Shown piece by piece: positions 16,791 to 24,997 of a stretch of 64,000 bases of DNA. The stretch comes from JACVRW01 sp963765135 (GTDB lineage Bacteria; Actinomycetota; Thermoleophilia; Solirubrobacterales; Thermoleophilaceae): assembly GCA_963765135.1 (NCBI GenBank), contig CAVXUX010000007.1, positions 310,001-374,000 of the forward strand. Reading direction: 5' to 3'. The notes under the pieces were generated by a model. That model had not been told where the DNA came from. It was given only the letters and a program-made list of their open reading frames with translations, and ran no database searches. Within the stretch, counting starts at the first letter, position 1, and the number at the start of each line of letters is the position of its first letter. The translations under genes were made by a program, and so were the position numbers.

Positions 16791-17657
16791 GTGACAACGG
16801 AAACCCTGACTCCTCAACCCGCGCCGGACCCGACAGTCGACTCGCTCCAGCAGTTCCTCGACGGCATCGCGGCGACCCCGCTGCTGACCCGCGAGGAGGA
16901 GGTCGAGCTGTCCAAGCGCATCGAGCGCGGCGACCTCGCCGCCAAGGACCACATGATGCGCGCGAACCTGCGCCTCGTGGTCTCGATCGCCAAGCGCTAC
17001 CGCAACCAGGGACTGCCGTTCCTCGACCTGATCCAGGAGGGGACGATCGGCCTGGTGCGCGCGGTGGAGAAGTTCGACTGGCGCAAGGGGTGGAAGTTCT
17101 CGACCTACGCGACCTGGTGGATCCGCCAGGCGATCTCGCGCGCGATCGCGGACAAGGGCCGGACGATCCGGATCCCGATCCACATCGACAACGTGCTCAA
17201 GAAGCTCGACGGCGCGCAGCGCAAGCTCGAGGCCCAGGGCGACCGCGATCCGACGATCGAGGAGATCGCCGAGCTCGCCGGGGTCGACCCGGTCGAGGCC
17301 GACGTGATCATGCGCGCCGCCCAGCAGCTCGTCTCGCTCGACAAGCCGGTCGGCGACGACGGCGACGCGGCCCAGTTCGGCGACCTGATCCCGGACGAGT
17401 CCACGCCCAGCCCGTACGAGGCGGCCGCCGAGTCGCTCATGCGCCAGCGCCTGGGCGAGGTGCTCGAGCACCTCTCCTACCGCGACCGGCGCATCGTGGA
17501 GCTGCGCTACGGAATCGGCGGGGAGCAGCCGCAGACGCTCGACCAGGTGGCCAAGCTGTTCGGCCTCACGCGCGAGCGCACCCGCCAGATCGAGGACGCC
17601 GCGCTGCGCAAGCTCTCCACGCTCGCCGAGGCGCAGGGCCTGCGCGACGTCGCCTAA
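16791..17657 (+). CDS. RNA polymerase sigma-70 family factor (RpoD/HrdB-like)
   Basis: Sigma factor of the group 1/2 type, 288 aa. Region 1.2 (DSLQQFLDGIAATPLLTREE), region 2 (MRANLRLVVSIAKRY, FLDLIQEGTIGLVRAVEKFD, FSTYATWWIRQAISRAI), region 3 and region 4.2 (LDQVAKLFGLTRERTRQIE) are all present. Region 1.1 and the non-conserved insert of full-length housekeeping sigmas are absent, so it could be an alternative HrdB/SigB-like factor rather than the main sigma. The -10 hexamer and no Shine-Dalgarno suggest a leaderless message. Confidence 0.92.
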   Translation: MTTETLTPQPAPDPTVDSLQQFLDGIAATPLLTREEEVELSKRIERGDLAAKDHMMRANLRLVVSIAKRYRNQGLPFLDLIQEGTIGLVRAVEKFDWRKGWKFSTYATWWIRQAISRAIADKGRTIRIPIHIDNVLKKLDGAQRKLEAQGDRDPTIEEIAELAGVDPVEADVIMRAAQQLVSLDKPVGDDGDAAQFGDLIPDESTPSPYEAAAESLMRQRLGEVLEHLSYRDRRIVELRYGIGGEQPQTLDQVAKLFGLTRERTRQIEDAALRKLSTLAEAQGLRDVA

Positions 17658-17695
17658 CGCAAGCGCCGGCTCGCGGGTGCGCCGGTGCACGCTTC

Positions 17696-17711
17696 TGTGA
17701 CGCATCTCACA
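17696..17711. promoter_or_regulatory. CRP/GlxR-type cAMP receptor protein binding site
   Basis: TGTGACGCATCTCACA matches the CRP consensus TGTGA-N6-TCACA at every specified base. It sits 44-59 nt upstream of the adenylate cyclase ATG (17755). With the weak -10 GACAAT (17736-17741) the centre is about 45 bp upstream of the inferred start, close to class II geometry. CRP, GlxR and M. tuberculosis Rv3676 all use this consensus, so cAMP feedback on cyclase expression is likely. Confidence 0.75.
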
Positions 17712-17720
17712 GTTCCGTAG

Positions 17721-17738
17721 GTCCCCGCTGTAGGGGAC
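17721..17738. repeat. Inverted repeat in the cyclase promoter
   Basis: GTCCCC and GGGGAC arms (6 bp) separated by GCTGTA, between the CRP box and the ATG and touching the presumed -10. It could be a second operator or an early-transcript hairpin. Confidence 0.4.
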
Positions 17739-17754
17739 AATTGGCTCGATCGTC

Positions 17755-19309
17755 ATGGCCGAGCGAGCCGAACAGGTCGGCCCGGCTGGAGTCGAGCTGT
17801 GGCGCCGGACCGTTCGCAGGCTGACGTGGGCCGCGGTCGGCGGCGAACGGCCTCGGCGCGCTCGTGATGTTCCTGCTGCTCGGCTTCCTCGTCCCGTTCG
17901 CGCCCGACGGCGCCGACCGGCGACCTGGTGCTGAACGGCATCGTCGGCCGCGATCTATCTCCCGGCGGCCCTCGTCGCTCGGCACCGCGATCGCCAGGCG
18001 GCGCGGCGCGGCGGTCGAGCGCTGGATCGAGGCGGGACGGCCGCCGACGCCCGCGCGAGCGCGGGCTCGTGCTCGGCGAGCCGATGCAGACGCGTCTACA
18101 TCTCGGGCTTCTTCTGGGTGCTCGCCGCGGTCCTGTTCACCGCGATCAACCTGCCGAGCTCGGGTTGGTCGGCGCTGATCGTGGGCGGCGACGATGCTGC
18201 TGGCCGGCGAGACCACGCTGCGCGGTCGCGCTACCTGCTGTCGGAGCGGCATCGTGCGGCCGATCACCGTGCTCGCGCTTGCCGGCTGGGCGCCGCCGGA
18301 GCGCTGCGGCCCCGGCGTCGCCGGGCGGCTGGCGATGGCGTGGTCGCTCGGCACCGGCATCCCGCTGCTCGGCATCCTCGTGCATCGCCACGGCCGGCCT
18401 CGTCGATCCCAACGAGGACCCGGCGCCTGCTGGCCGCGGCGGTCGCCTTCCTCGCGGGCGTCGGGTTCCTGGTCGGCTCGTTCGCGATCGCGGTCGCGTC
18501 GCGCTCGGTCGCCGAGCCGATCGCGGCCGTGCGCCGGGCGATGGCGCGCGTCGAGGAGGGCGACCTACGACGCCCGCGTGCCCGTGGACGACGGCAGCGA
18601 GGTCGGCCTGCTGGAGGCCGGCTTCAACTCGATGGCGGCGGGCCTGCGCGGAGCGCGAGCGGCTGCGCGACCTGTTCGGCCGCCACGTCGGCCGCGAGGT
18701 CGCGGAAGCCGCGCTCGCGCGCGACGGCGAGGTCGAGCTGGGCGGCGAGCTGCGCGAGGTGGCGGTCGTGTTCGTCGACGTGATCGACTCGACCGGCCTG
18801 GCCATGCGCCGCCGGCCGCACGAGGTGGTCGACCTGCTGAACACGTTCTTCTCGATCGTCGTCGAGGACGATCGAGGAGCACTGCGGGTGGGTCAACAAG
18901 TTCGAGGGCGACGCCGCCCTGTGCGTGTTCGGCGCGCCCAGCGCGCGCCCCGACGCCGCCGGCGACGCGCTGCGGGCGGCCCGCGCGCTCAACGAGCGCC
19001 TGGCGGGGACGCTCGACGGCGTGGCGGCCGGCATCGGCGTCTCGGCCGGCCCGGCGGTGGCCGGCAACATCGGCGCCCAGGAGCGCTTCGAGTACACGGT
19101 CATCGGCGACCCGGTCAACGAGGCGGCCCGGCTGTGCGAGCTCGCCAAGCAGCGTCCCGAGCGCCTGCTCGCCTCCCACGCGGTGCTGCGGCGCGCCGAC
19201 TGTCGACGAGGCCGCCAACTGGGAGGTGCGCGACTCGATCGTCCTGCGCGGCCGCGACGAGCCGACCCAGGTGGCGGTACCGCGCCCGCGGTTGACCGCC
19301 GTGTCGTAG
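17755..19309 (+). CDS. Membrane adenylate cyclase with HAMP domain, class III (many frameshifts)
   Basis: Makes cAMP from ATP at the inner membrane. After repair (about 510 aa) it has a six-helix membrane domain, a HAMP linker (RSVAEPIAAVRRAMARVEEG) and a class III catalytic domain with metal Asp motif VFVDVIDSTG, the adenine-specifying Lys in NKFEGDAALCVFG and transition-state Asn/Arg in YTVIGDPVNEAARL. The architecture matches M. tuberculosis Rv1318c/Rv1319c/Rv3645. About 16 single-base insertions interrupt it from 17847 to 19200, but conserved sequence resumes after each (for example YLLSER, IVRPITVLALAG), so sequence error is more likely than decay. A CRP box lies upstream. Its TAG stop forms the start of the TAGGCT -10 of the next gene. 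Confidence 0.82.
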
Positions 19310-19312
19310 GCT
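19307..19312 (+). promoter_or_regulatory. -10 element of the HadA-like gene
   Basis: TAGGCT, whose first three bases are the cyclase stop codon, ends 9 nt before ATG 19322. Confidence 0.45.
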
Positions 19313-19321
19313 GCCGCGCCG

Positions 19322-19762
19322 ATGCCAGTCAACGACGCAGCCAAGGGGAAGACCTACCCGCCCGTCGAGTACGAGGTGGGCAAGGAGAAGATCAAGGAGT
19401 ACGCCTGGGCCGTGGGCGAGGACAACCCGGTCTACTTCGACCGCGAGCAGGCCAAGGCGGCCGGCTTTCGCGACGTCGTGGCGCCGCCGATGTTCGCCGT
19501 CGTCTACTCGTGGGAGGCGCTGGGGGCCGCGGCCCTCGACCCGGAGGTCGGGATGAACTTCGCGATGCTGGTCCACGGCGGCCAGGAGTTCGTCTGGGGC
19601 GAGCCGGTCTGCTCCGGCGACACGATCTCCACCGAGATCAGCGTCAAGGACATCTACGAGCGCGGCGGGATGGGCTTCTACGTCTTCGAGTCGGTCTCGC
19701 GCAACCAGGACGGCCAGGAGGTCGTGCGCGGGACCTGGACGAACATCGTGAGGGGGGTCTGA
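19322..19762 (+). CDS. HadA-like MaoC N-terminal-domain dehydratase subunit
   Basis: Hot-dog-fold protein of 146 aa (MaoC-like N-terminal family, FAS1_DH). It has VEYEVGKEKIKEYAWAVGED, DNPVYFDREQAKAAGF, the APPMFAVV turn and LVHGGQEFVWGEPV. In mycobacteria HadA/HadC of this type pair with catalytic HadB to form a (3R)-hydroxyacyl-ACP dehydratase. The next gene, 2 nt downstream, encodes the matching HadB-like subunit, so the pair probably makes a heterodimeric hydratase/dehydratase for fatty-acid elongation or beta-oxidation. This subunit lacks the hydratase-2 catalytic motif, as expected. Confidence 0.83.
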   Translation: MPVNDAAKGKTYPPVEYEVGKEKIKEYAWAVGEDNPVYFDREQAKAAGFRDVVAPPMFAVVYSWEALGAAALDPEVGMNFAMLVHGGQEFVWGEPVCSGDTISTEISVKDIYERGGMGFYVFESVSRNQDGQEVVRGTWTNIVRGV

Positions 19763-19764
19763 CA

Positions 19765-20126
19765 ATGGACGTCGAGCTCAAGGTGACGCCCGACAAGTAC
19801 CTGCCGTACCGCTACGCGGGCGCGTCGGGCGACTTCAACCCGATCCACCTCGACCCGGAGTTCGCCAAGCAGGTCGGCCTGCCGTCGAACATCCTGCACG
19901 GCCTCTACTCGATGGCGCAGGTGGCGCGCGCCTGCACCCAGGCCGCCGGCGGCGACCCGCGCTCGCTGCGCCGCCTGTCCGTTCAGTTCCGCGGAATGGG
20001 CCTGCCCGAGCAGGAGATCGTCGTCACGGGAGCGCGAGACACGAGCAGGGCGTCGTGGCGCTCGAGGCCGCCCAGGGCGACAACAAGATCATCAAGAACG
20101 CGGAAGCCGAGCTGGCGACCGCCTAA
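19765..20126 (+). CDS. HadB-like MaoC dehydratase, catalytic subunit (frameshifted)
   Basis: Hot-dog-fold (R)-specific hydratase/dehydratase subunit, about 119 aa after repair. The hydratase-2 motif is complete: YAGASGDFNPIHLDPEFA, carrying the catalytic Asp and His, then NILHGLYSMAQVAR. Two single-base insertions near 20027-20037 break the C-terminal part; repaired, it reads GVVALEAAQGDNKIIKNAEA and ends at TAA 20124-20126. Two nt separate it from its partner. Its stop codon lies inside the -10-like TAAATT of hrcA. Confidence 0.8.
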
Positions 20127-20129
20127 ATT
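20124..20129 (+). promoter_or_regulatory. -10 element of hrcA
   Basis: TAAATT overlaps the preceding TAA stop and ends 7 nt before hrcA GTG (20137). I saw no intact CIRCE element (TTAGCACTC-N9-GAGTGCTAA) here. Confidence 0.5.
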
Positions 20130-20136
20130 AGACGGC

Positions 20137-21164
20137 GTGGAGATCACCTCCCGCCAGCGCTTCATCCTGCGCAGACTCGTTCAGGCGCACGTCGAGCTGG
20201 ACCAGCCGGTCGGCTCCAAGTGGATCGCCGAGCAGGACGACGTGCCCTGGGGCCCGTCGACCGTGCGCGCCGAGCTGGCGCGTCTCGAGGAGGTCGGCCT
20301 GCTCGAGCACCCGCACACCTCCGCCGGGTCGCGTGCCGACCGACCGCGGCTACCGCCTCTACGTCGACGAGCTGCTCGCCGAAGGGCATCTGCCCGTGCC
20401 GCGGCGCAAGGTCGAGCTGTCCACGATGCGCCGCGAGGTCGACGAGGCGATGCGCGCCACCACCGAGCAGCTGTCGCAGGTGACGAACCTGCTCGCGCTG
20501 GTCACGGCGCCGCCGATCGAGACGGCCACGATCCACCGCATCGAGGTGCTCCTGCTCCAGCCGCAGGTCGCGATGGTCGTCGTGATCACCTCCACCGGCG
20601 GGGTCACCAAGCGGGTGATCTCCTACGAGGAGCCGGTGGACAGCGGGCTGGTGGCCTGGGCGGCCAGCTACCTCAACGAGGCGCTCGGGAACATGGACGT
20701 GGGCTCGCGCATGATGCTGGCCCGCCTCGACGACGCCACGCTGTCGCTGTCCGAGCGCGACTTCCTCGCCACGCTGGCGCCGGCCTTCACCGAGCTCGAG
20801 CAGATCGCCGAGAACAACCTCTTCATGGAGGGCGCGGCGCGCCTGCTGTCCGAGCACCGCTTCCAGGAGCTGTCCCAGATCGCCGGGCTGATGGAGGTGC
20901 TCGAGCACCGGCGCGCGCTGCTGGGCGTGCTGCGCGCCTCGCTCACCGAGCCGAGCGTCTACCTGCGCATCGGCGAGGAGAACCCGACGCCCGCGCTCCA
21001 GTCGCGTGTCGATCGTGGCCGCGAACTACGGCCTGGCCCGGCGCAACCTGGGCGCCGTGTCGGTGATCGGCCCGGTGCGCATGGACTACCCCGGCGCGAT
21101 CGGCGCCGTTCGCGAGGCGGCGCGTGAGCTGTCGCGCTTCGTCGCCGAGGTGTACGACGAGTGA
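20137..21164 (+). CDS. hrcA: Heat-inducible transcription repressor HrcA (two frameshifts)
   Basis: Repressor of class I heat-shock genes acting at CIRCE operators, about 341 aa. The N-terminal winged helix (ITSRQRFILRRLVQAHVELD, GSKWIAEQ, GPSTVRAELARLEEVGLLEHPHTSAG) is followed after a +1 shift near 20329 by PTDRGYRLYVDELL. The central and C-terminal domains run to a second shift near 21006, after which SIVAANYGLARRNLGAVSVI, a typical HrcA C-terminus, leads to the stop. The final GTGA overlaps the dnaJ start, so the two are coupled. Confidence 0.9.
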
Positions 21165-22302
21165 GGCGCGACCCCTACGAGGTGCTGGGCGTCTCCCGCG
21201 ACGCCGGCGAGGCCGACGTGAAGAAGGCGTTCCGCCGGCTCGCGCGCGAGCTGCACCCGGACGTGAACACGCCACGACCCCGAGGCCGAGGAGAAGTTCA
21301 AGGAGGCCGCCGAGGCGTACGAGATCCTCGTCCGACGCCGAGCGGCGCGCGACCTACGACCGCTACGGGTTCGACGGGCTCGACTCGCGCGGCTTCGCCT
21401 CCGCCGCGCACGGCTTCGGCTCGTTCGCCGACATCTTCGACGCGTTCTTCGGCGGCGATCCGTTCGGCGCGTTCGGCGGCCGCGGCGCGACCGGCCGCGT
21501 GCAGGGCGGCGACGTGGGGGTGGAGGTGCAGATCTCGCTCGAGCAGGCGGCGCGCGGCGCCGACCGTCCAGGTCGCCTACGACCTGGTCGACGCCTGCGA
21601 GCGCTGCGGCGGCAGCCGCGCCGAGCCGGGCTCGGATCGTGCACGTCTGCGCGCAACTGCCAGGGCGCCGGCCGGGTGCGGGCGGTCAGCCGGACCGCGT
21701 TCGGCCAGCTCGTGCGCGAGCAGGTCTGCGAGGCCTGCGGCGGCGAGGGCCGGGTGCCCTCGAAGCCCTGCACGGCGTGCTCGGGCCGGGGCCGCAAGGC
21801 GGTGCGCAAGACGCTCGACGTGGACGTGCCCGGCCGGCATCGCCGACGAGCAGCGCATCCGCCTGAGCGGGCGCGGCCACGCCGGCGAGCGCGGCGGGCC
21901 GCCGGGCGACCTCTACGTGCTCGTCCGCGTCGAGCCGAGGACGAGCGCTTCGTGCGCGACGGCAGCGACCTGGTGACGCGTGGTCGACGTTGCCGGCGCC
22001 CGCCGCGGCGCTCGGGCACGACCGTGAGCGTGCCGACGCTCGACGGCGAGGAGCAGCATCGACGTGCCGGCCGGCACCCAGCCGGGCACCGTGGTGACGC
22101 TGCGCGGCAAGCGGGATGCCCGCGATCGGCCGGCGCGGCCGGGGCGACCAGCAGGTGGTGCTGAACGTGGTGGTGCCGCGCAACCTGAGCGACGCGCCAG
22201 CGCGAGCTGCTCACCGAGCTGCACGACTCCCTCGGCGAGGACAACCTGCGCGAGCCGGCCGACGAGTCGATCGTCGGCAAGCTGCGCCGCGCGTTCCGCT
22301 GA
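21161..22302 (+). CDS. dnaJ: Chaperone DnaJ (many frameshifts)
   Basis: Hsp40 co-chaperone of DnaK, about 375 aa after repair. J domain DPYEVLGVSRDAGEADVKKA with HPD in ELHPDVN, Gly/Phe-rich region (AHGFGSFADIFDAFFGGDPF) and four zinc-binding CxxCxGxG-like repeats (CERCGG, CANCQGAG, CEACGGEG, CTACSGRG). The substrate-binding domains end ESIVGKLRRAFR. At least a dozen single-base insertions from 21272 to 22200 break the frame, yet every domain motif survives. GTG at 21161 overlaps the hrcA stop. The 3' CTGA overlaps the prmA start. Confidence 0.88.
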
Positions 22303-23092
22303 TCCGGCTCGCGTTCCGGGCGCCGGCCGAGGCCGCCGAGCAGGTGCTCGCCGCGCTGCTCGAGCTCGCCCCGAGCGGGGTCGAGCAGGTCGACGGCGAG
22401 GGCTTCGTCGAGTACGCGCTCTACGGGGCGCCGGGCGAGCTGCCGGCGTTCCCGGAGGGCGAGGCCGAGGTCGGCGGCGTGCTGGTGAGCGTGCGCGGCG
22501 AGCCGGTGGCGGACGACTGGGCCGAGCGCTGGAAGCAGTTCCACGAGCCGGTGCTGGTGGGCGAGCGGCATCTGGGTCCGCCCGCCCTGGGCGGCTCAGC
22601 GGCGAGGGCGCGCTCGACCTCGTCATCGACCCCGGCCAGGCCTTCGGCACGGGCGCGCACCCGACCACGAAGCTGTCGCTCGAGCTGATGCTGGAGCTCG
22701 AGCCGAGCGGCTCGTTCGCGGACCTCGGCTGCGGCTCGGGCGTGCTGGCGATCGCGGCGGCGATGCTCGGCTTCGGGCCGGTCACCGCGGTCGACAACGA
22801 GCTCGCGGCGCTCGAGGCCACGCGCGCCAACGCGGCTGCCAACGGGGTCGCGCTCGACACGCGTGGAGCGCGTCAACCTGCGCGAGCAAGCCGCCGCCGC
22901 CGGCGCCGCACCGTGGCCGCCAACCTGATGCGCCCGCTCCTGCTCCAGCTCGCCGGGCGGCATCGAGGCCGAGGCCTTGATCCTCTCCGGGCTGCTGGAC
23001 GGGGAGGCCGACGAGGTGGCGGCGGCATTCGGCCGCGGCGGGAGGAGCGCAGGCTCGCCGAGGGCGGTTGGGCTGCGCTGTTGCTCTTGTAG
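22299..23092 (+). CDS. prmA: Ribosomal protein L11 methyltransferase PrmA (frameshifted)
   Basis: SAM-dependent methyltransferase trimethylating ribosomal protein L11. Seen are the N-terminal ferredoxin-like domain (LAFRAPAEAAEQVLAALLEL), DWAERWKQFHEPV, the GTGAHPTT segment, SAM motif I FADLGCGSGVLAIAAAMLG, and VAANLMRPLLLQLAG, ending GGWAALLLL. About eight single-base insertions occur between 22572 and 23045. No ATG, GTG or TTG lies in frame at the start; CTG at 22299, overlapping the dnaJ stop as CTGA, is the best candidate. Order hrcA-dnaJ-prmA is conserved in many bacteria. Confidence 0.87.
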
Positions 23093-23095
23093 TGT
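23090..23095 (+). promoter_or_regulatory. -10 element of the cyclase-family gene
   Basis: TAGTGT includes the prmA TAG stop and ends 6 nt before ATG 23102. Confidence 0.45.
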
Positions 23096-23101
23096 CGCTC
23101 C

Positions 23102-23865
23102 ATGCGGTTCGTCGACCTCACCGCGCCGATCAGCCAGAGCCCGCCGGAGATGCCCGAGCCGCTCCGCACCGACATCGTCTTCTCCGATCACGCCGAGGGC
23201 GCCGCTCAGATCGAGGCGCTGCTCGGGGTGCCGGCGCGCCTGCTGCGCGACGGCGAGGGCTGGGCGACCGAGACGTTCACCCACTTCGGCACCCACAGCT
23301 CGACCCACGTGGACGCGCCCTGGCACTACAACTCGACGATCGAGGGCGAGCCGGGCGAGACGATCGACCGGCTGCCGCTCGAGTGGTTCTTCTCCGACGG
23401 CGTCGTGCTCGACATGACCGCCAAGGCCGACGGCGAGGAGATCGACGTGGCCGACGTGGAGGGCGAGCTGGAGCGGATCGGGCACGAGCTGGCCGAGCTG
23501 GACATCGTGCTGGTGCGGACCGGGCGCGACGAGCACTACGGCGAGCCGGGCTACATGGCGCTCGGCCCCGGCGTGACGCTTGCGGCCACGCGCTGGCTGT
23601 TCGAGCGCGGCGTGCGGGTGATGGGGATCGACGCCTGGGGCTGGGACAGCGCCTCTGTACATGCAGGCCCAGGAGGCGCTCGAGCGCGACGAGCCGGGCG
23701 TGTTCTGGGCGGCGCACCAGGCCGACCTGCCCTACTCCCAGATCGAGCGTCTGGTGAACCTCGGTCAGTTGCCGGCGACCGGCTTCAAGGTCGCCTGCTT
23801 CCCGCTGCGGATCGTCGGGCGGCAGCGCCGCCCCGGCCCGCGTGGTGGCGATCCTCGAGGACTAG
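23102..23865 (+). CDS. Cyclase family protein (kynurenine-formamidase-like metal hydrolase; frameshifted)
   Basis: Metal-dependent hydrolase of the cyclase/KynB family, about 254 aa. It starts RFVDLTAPISQSPPEMPEP and has the metal motif HxGTHxDxPxH in a variant form (HFGTHSSTHVDAPWH), then ERGVRVMGIDAWGWD. Two +1 shifts (near 23655 and 23819) separate YMQAQEALERDEPGVFWAAH and the end RVVAILED. The family includes N-formylkynurenine formamidase; no other tryptophan-degradation gene lies next to it, so the substrate is open. The TAG stop shares CTAG with the convergent HAD gene. Confidence 0.8.
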
Positions 23866-24535
23866 CCGGCCACCCCGGCCAGCGGCCAGAGGTCGTTCCA
23901 TACGTAATCGGCCTGCTCTGGCCCGGGGGCCGGCTCCTGCTTGCGGTTCACCCAGGCCGTCCGCAGCCCGAGCTGCTGCGCCGGCCCGATGTCGTACTTG
24001 AACCCGAACGCCACGTGCAGGATCTGGTCGCGCGGGACGTCGATCTCGCGCAGCGCGTGGTCGAACGGCACCGTCGACGGCTTGTAGGCGCGGGCAGTCC
24101 TCGGCCACCGTCACCCCCTCGAACTCGACCTCGAGGTGGTGCAGCGAGTGGTCGATGATCGCCCGGTCGGTGTTGGAGATGATCCACAGCTTGAGACCGG
24201 CGTCGCGCGCGGCCCGCAGCGCCGGCACGGTGTCCGGGAACGGCTGCCAGCACTCCATCGAGCGCGCCAGCGCCTGGCCGTCGCGCTCGTTGTAGCGGTA
24301 GCCGCGCTCGCCGGCCCACGCGGCGAGGCTGTCGGCGAGGATCTCGCGGTAGGAGCGCCAGTCCTCCTGGATGCGCTCGAACTGGAGCGCCTCCCAGCGC
24401 TCGCGCAGCTCGCGCGCGGGCGGTGGATCGTGCTCGTGTGCGCCGGGCCAGCTCGTAGAGGAAGGAGCCGACGCCGCCCTCCCAGTCGATCAGCGTGCCG
24501 TAGCAGTCGAACGTGGCAACCCTGAATTCGCTCAT
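23862..24535 (-). CDS. HAD superfamily hydrolase, haloacid dehalogenase type II-like (frameshifted)
   Basis: About 223 aa. HAD motif I is FDCYGTLIDWEGG (nucleophile Asp), motif II LWIISNTDRAIIDH, motif III Lys is in the repaired RAYKPSTVPFDHAL segment, and the HVAFGFKYDIGPAQQLGL region precedes the end WPLAGVAG. The order and spacing fit L-2-haloacid dehalogenase-like proteins, but dehalogenation is not shown; a phosphatase role is equally possible. Frame shifts near 24095 and 24442 are each fixed by removing one base. ATG at 24535 faces yqeY with 26 nt between. Confidence 0.8.
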
Positions 24536-24546
24536 GTCGGGAGTCC

Positions 24547-24553
24547 TACACTA
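24547..24553. promoter_or_regulatory. Overlapping divergent -10 elements of yqeY and the HAD gene
   Basis: TACACT (24547-24552, +) ends 9 nt before the yqeY ATG. TAGTGT on the minus strand (24548-24553) ends 12 nt before the HAD ATG. The two hexamers share five base pairs, so the polymerases should compete. Confidence 0.5.
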
Positions 24554-24561
24554 GTGCCGAG

Positions 24562-24997
24562 ATGTCGCTCCTCGAGCAGATCCAGGCAGGACGTCAAGGA
24601 CGCCATGAAGGCCGGCGAGAAACAGCGCGTGCACGCGCTGCGACTGGTCGTGAACGAGCTCCAGAAGGCCGCCAAGGAGAACGGCGGCGACGAGCTGGAG
24701 GTGCTCCAGCGCGAGCGCAAGCGCCGCTTCGAGGCCGCCGAGGCCTACCGCGACGGCGGCCGCACCGACCTGCGCCGAGGCGGAGGAGCAGCGAGGCCGA
24801 GCTGATCGGCGGCTACATGCCCGAGCAGCTCTCCGACGAGCGAGCTGAACGCGATCGTCGGCGATGCGGTCGCCGAGTCGGGGGCGACCTCGCCGAAGGA
24901 GATGGGCAAGGTGATGGCGCTCGTGATGCCGCAGGTCAAGGGCCGCGCGGACGGCAAGCGCGTCAGTGACGCCGTCAAGGAGCTCCTGGTCCCGTAG
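24562..24997 (+). CDS. yqeY: GatB/YqeY domain protein (frameshifted)
   Basis: About 144 aa, related to the tail domain of the GatB amidotransferase subunit; it may assist tRNA-dependent amidation or bind tRNA, but the role of free YqeY is not established. Segments: DVKDAMKAGEKQRVHALRLV, RERKRRFEAAEAYRDGGRTD, ELIGGYMPEQLSDE, GATSPKEMGKVMALVMPQ and ADGKRVSDAVKELL. Four single-base insertions (near 24587, 24777, 24792 and 24841) split it over three frames. The stop overlaps the phoH GTG. Confidence 0.85.

Noticed and set aside
20100..20137. CIRCE operator in front of hrcA
   Set aside because: No TTAGCACTC-N9-GAGTGCTAA or close variant seen; only a -10-like TAAATT.
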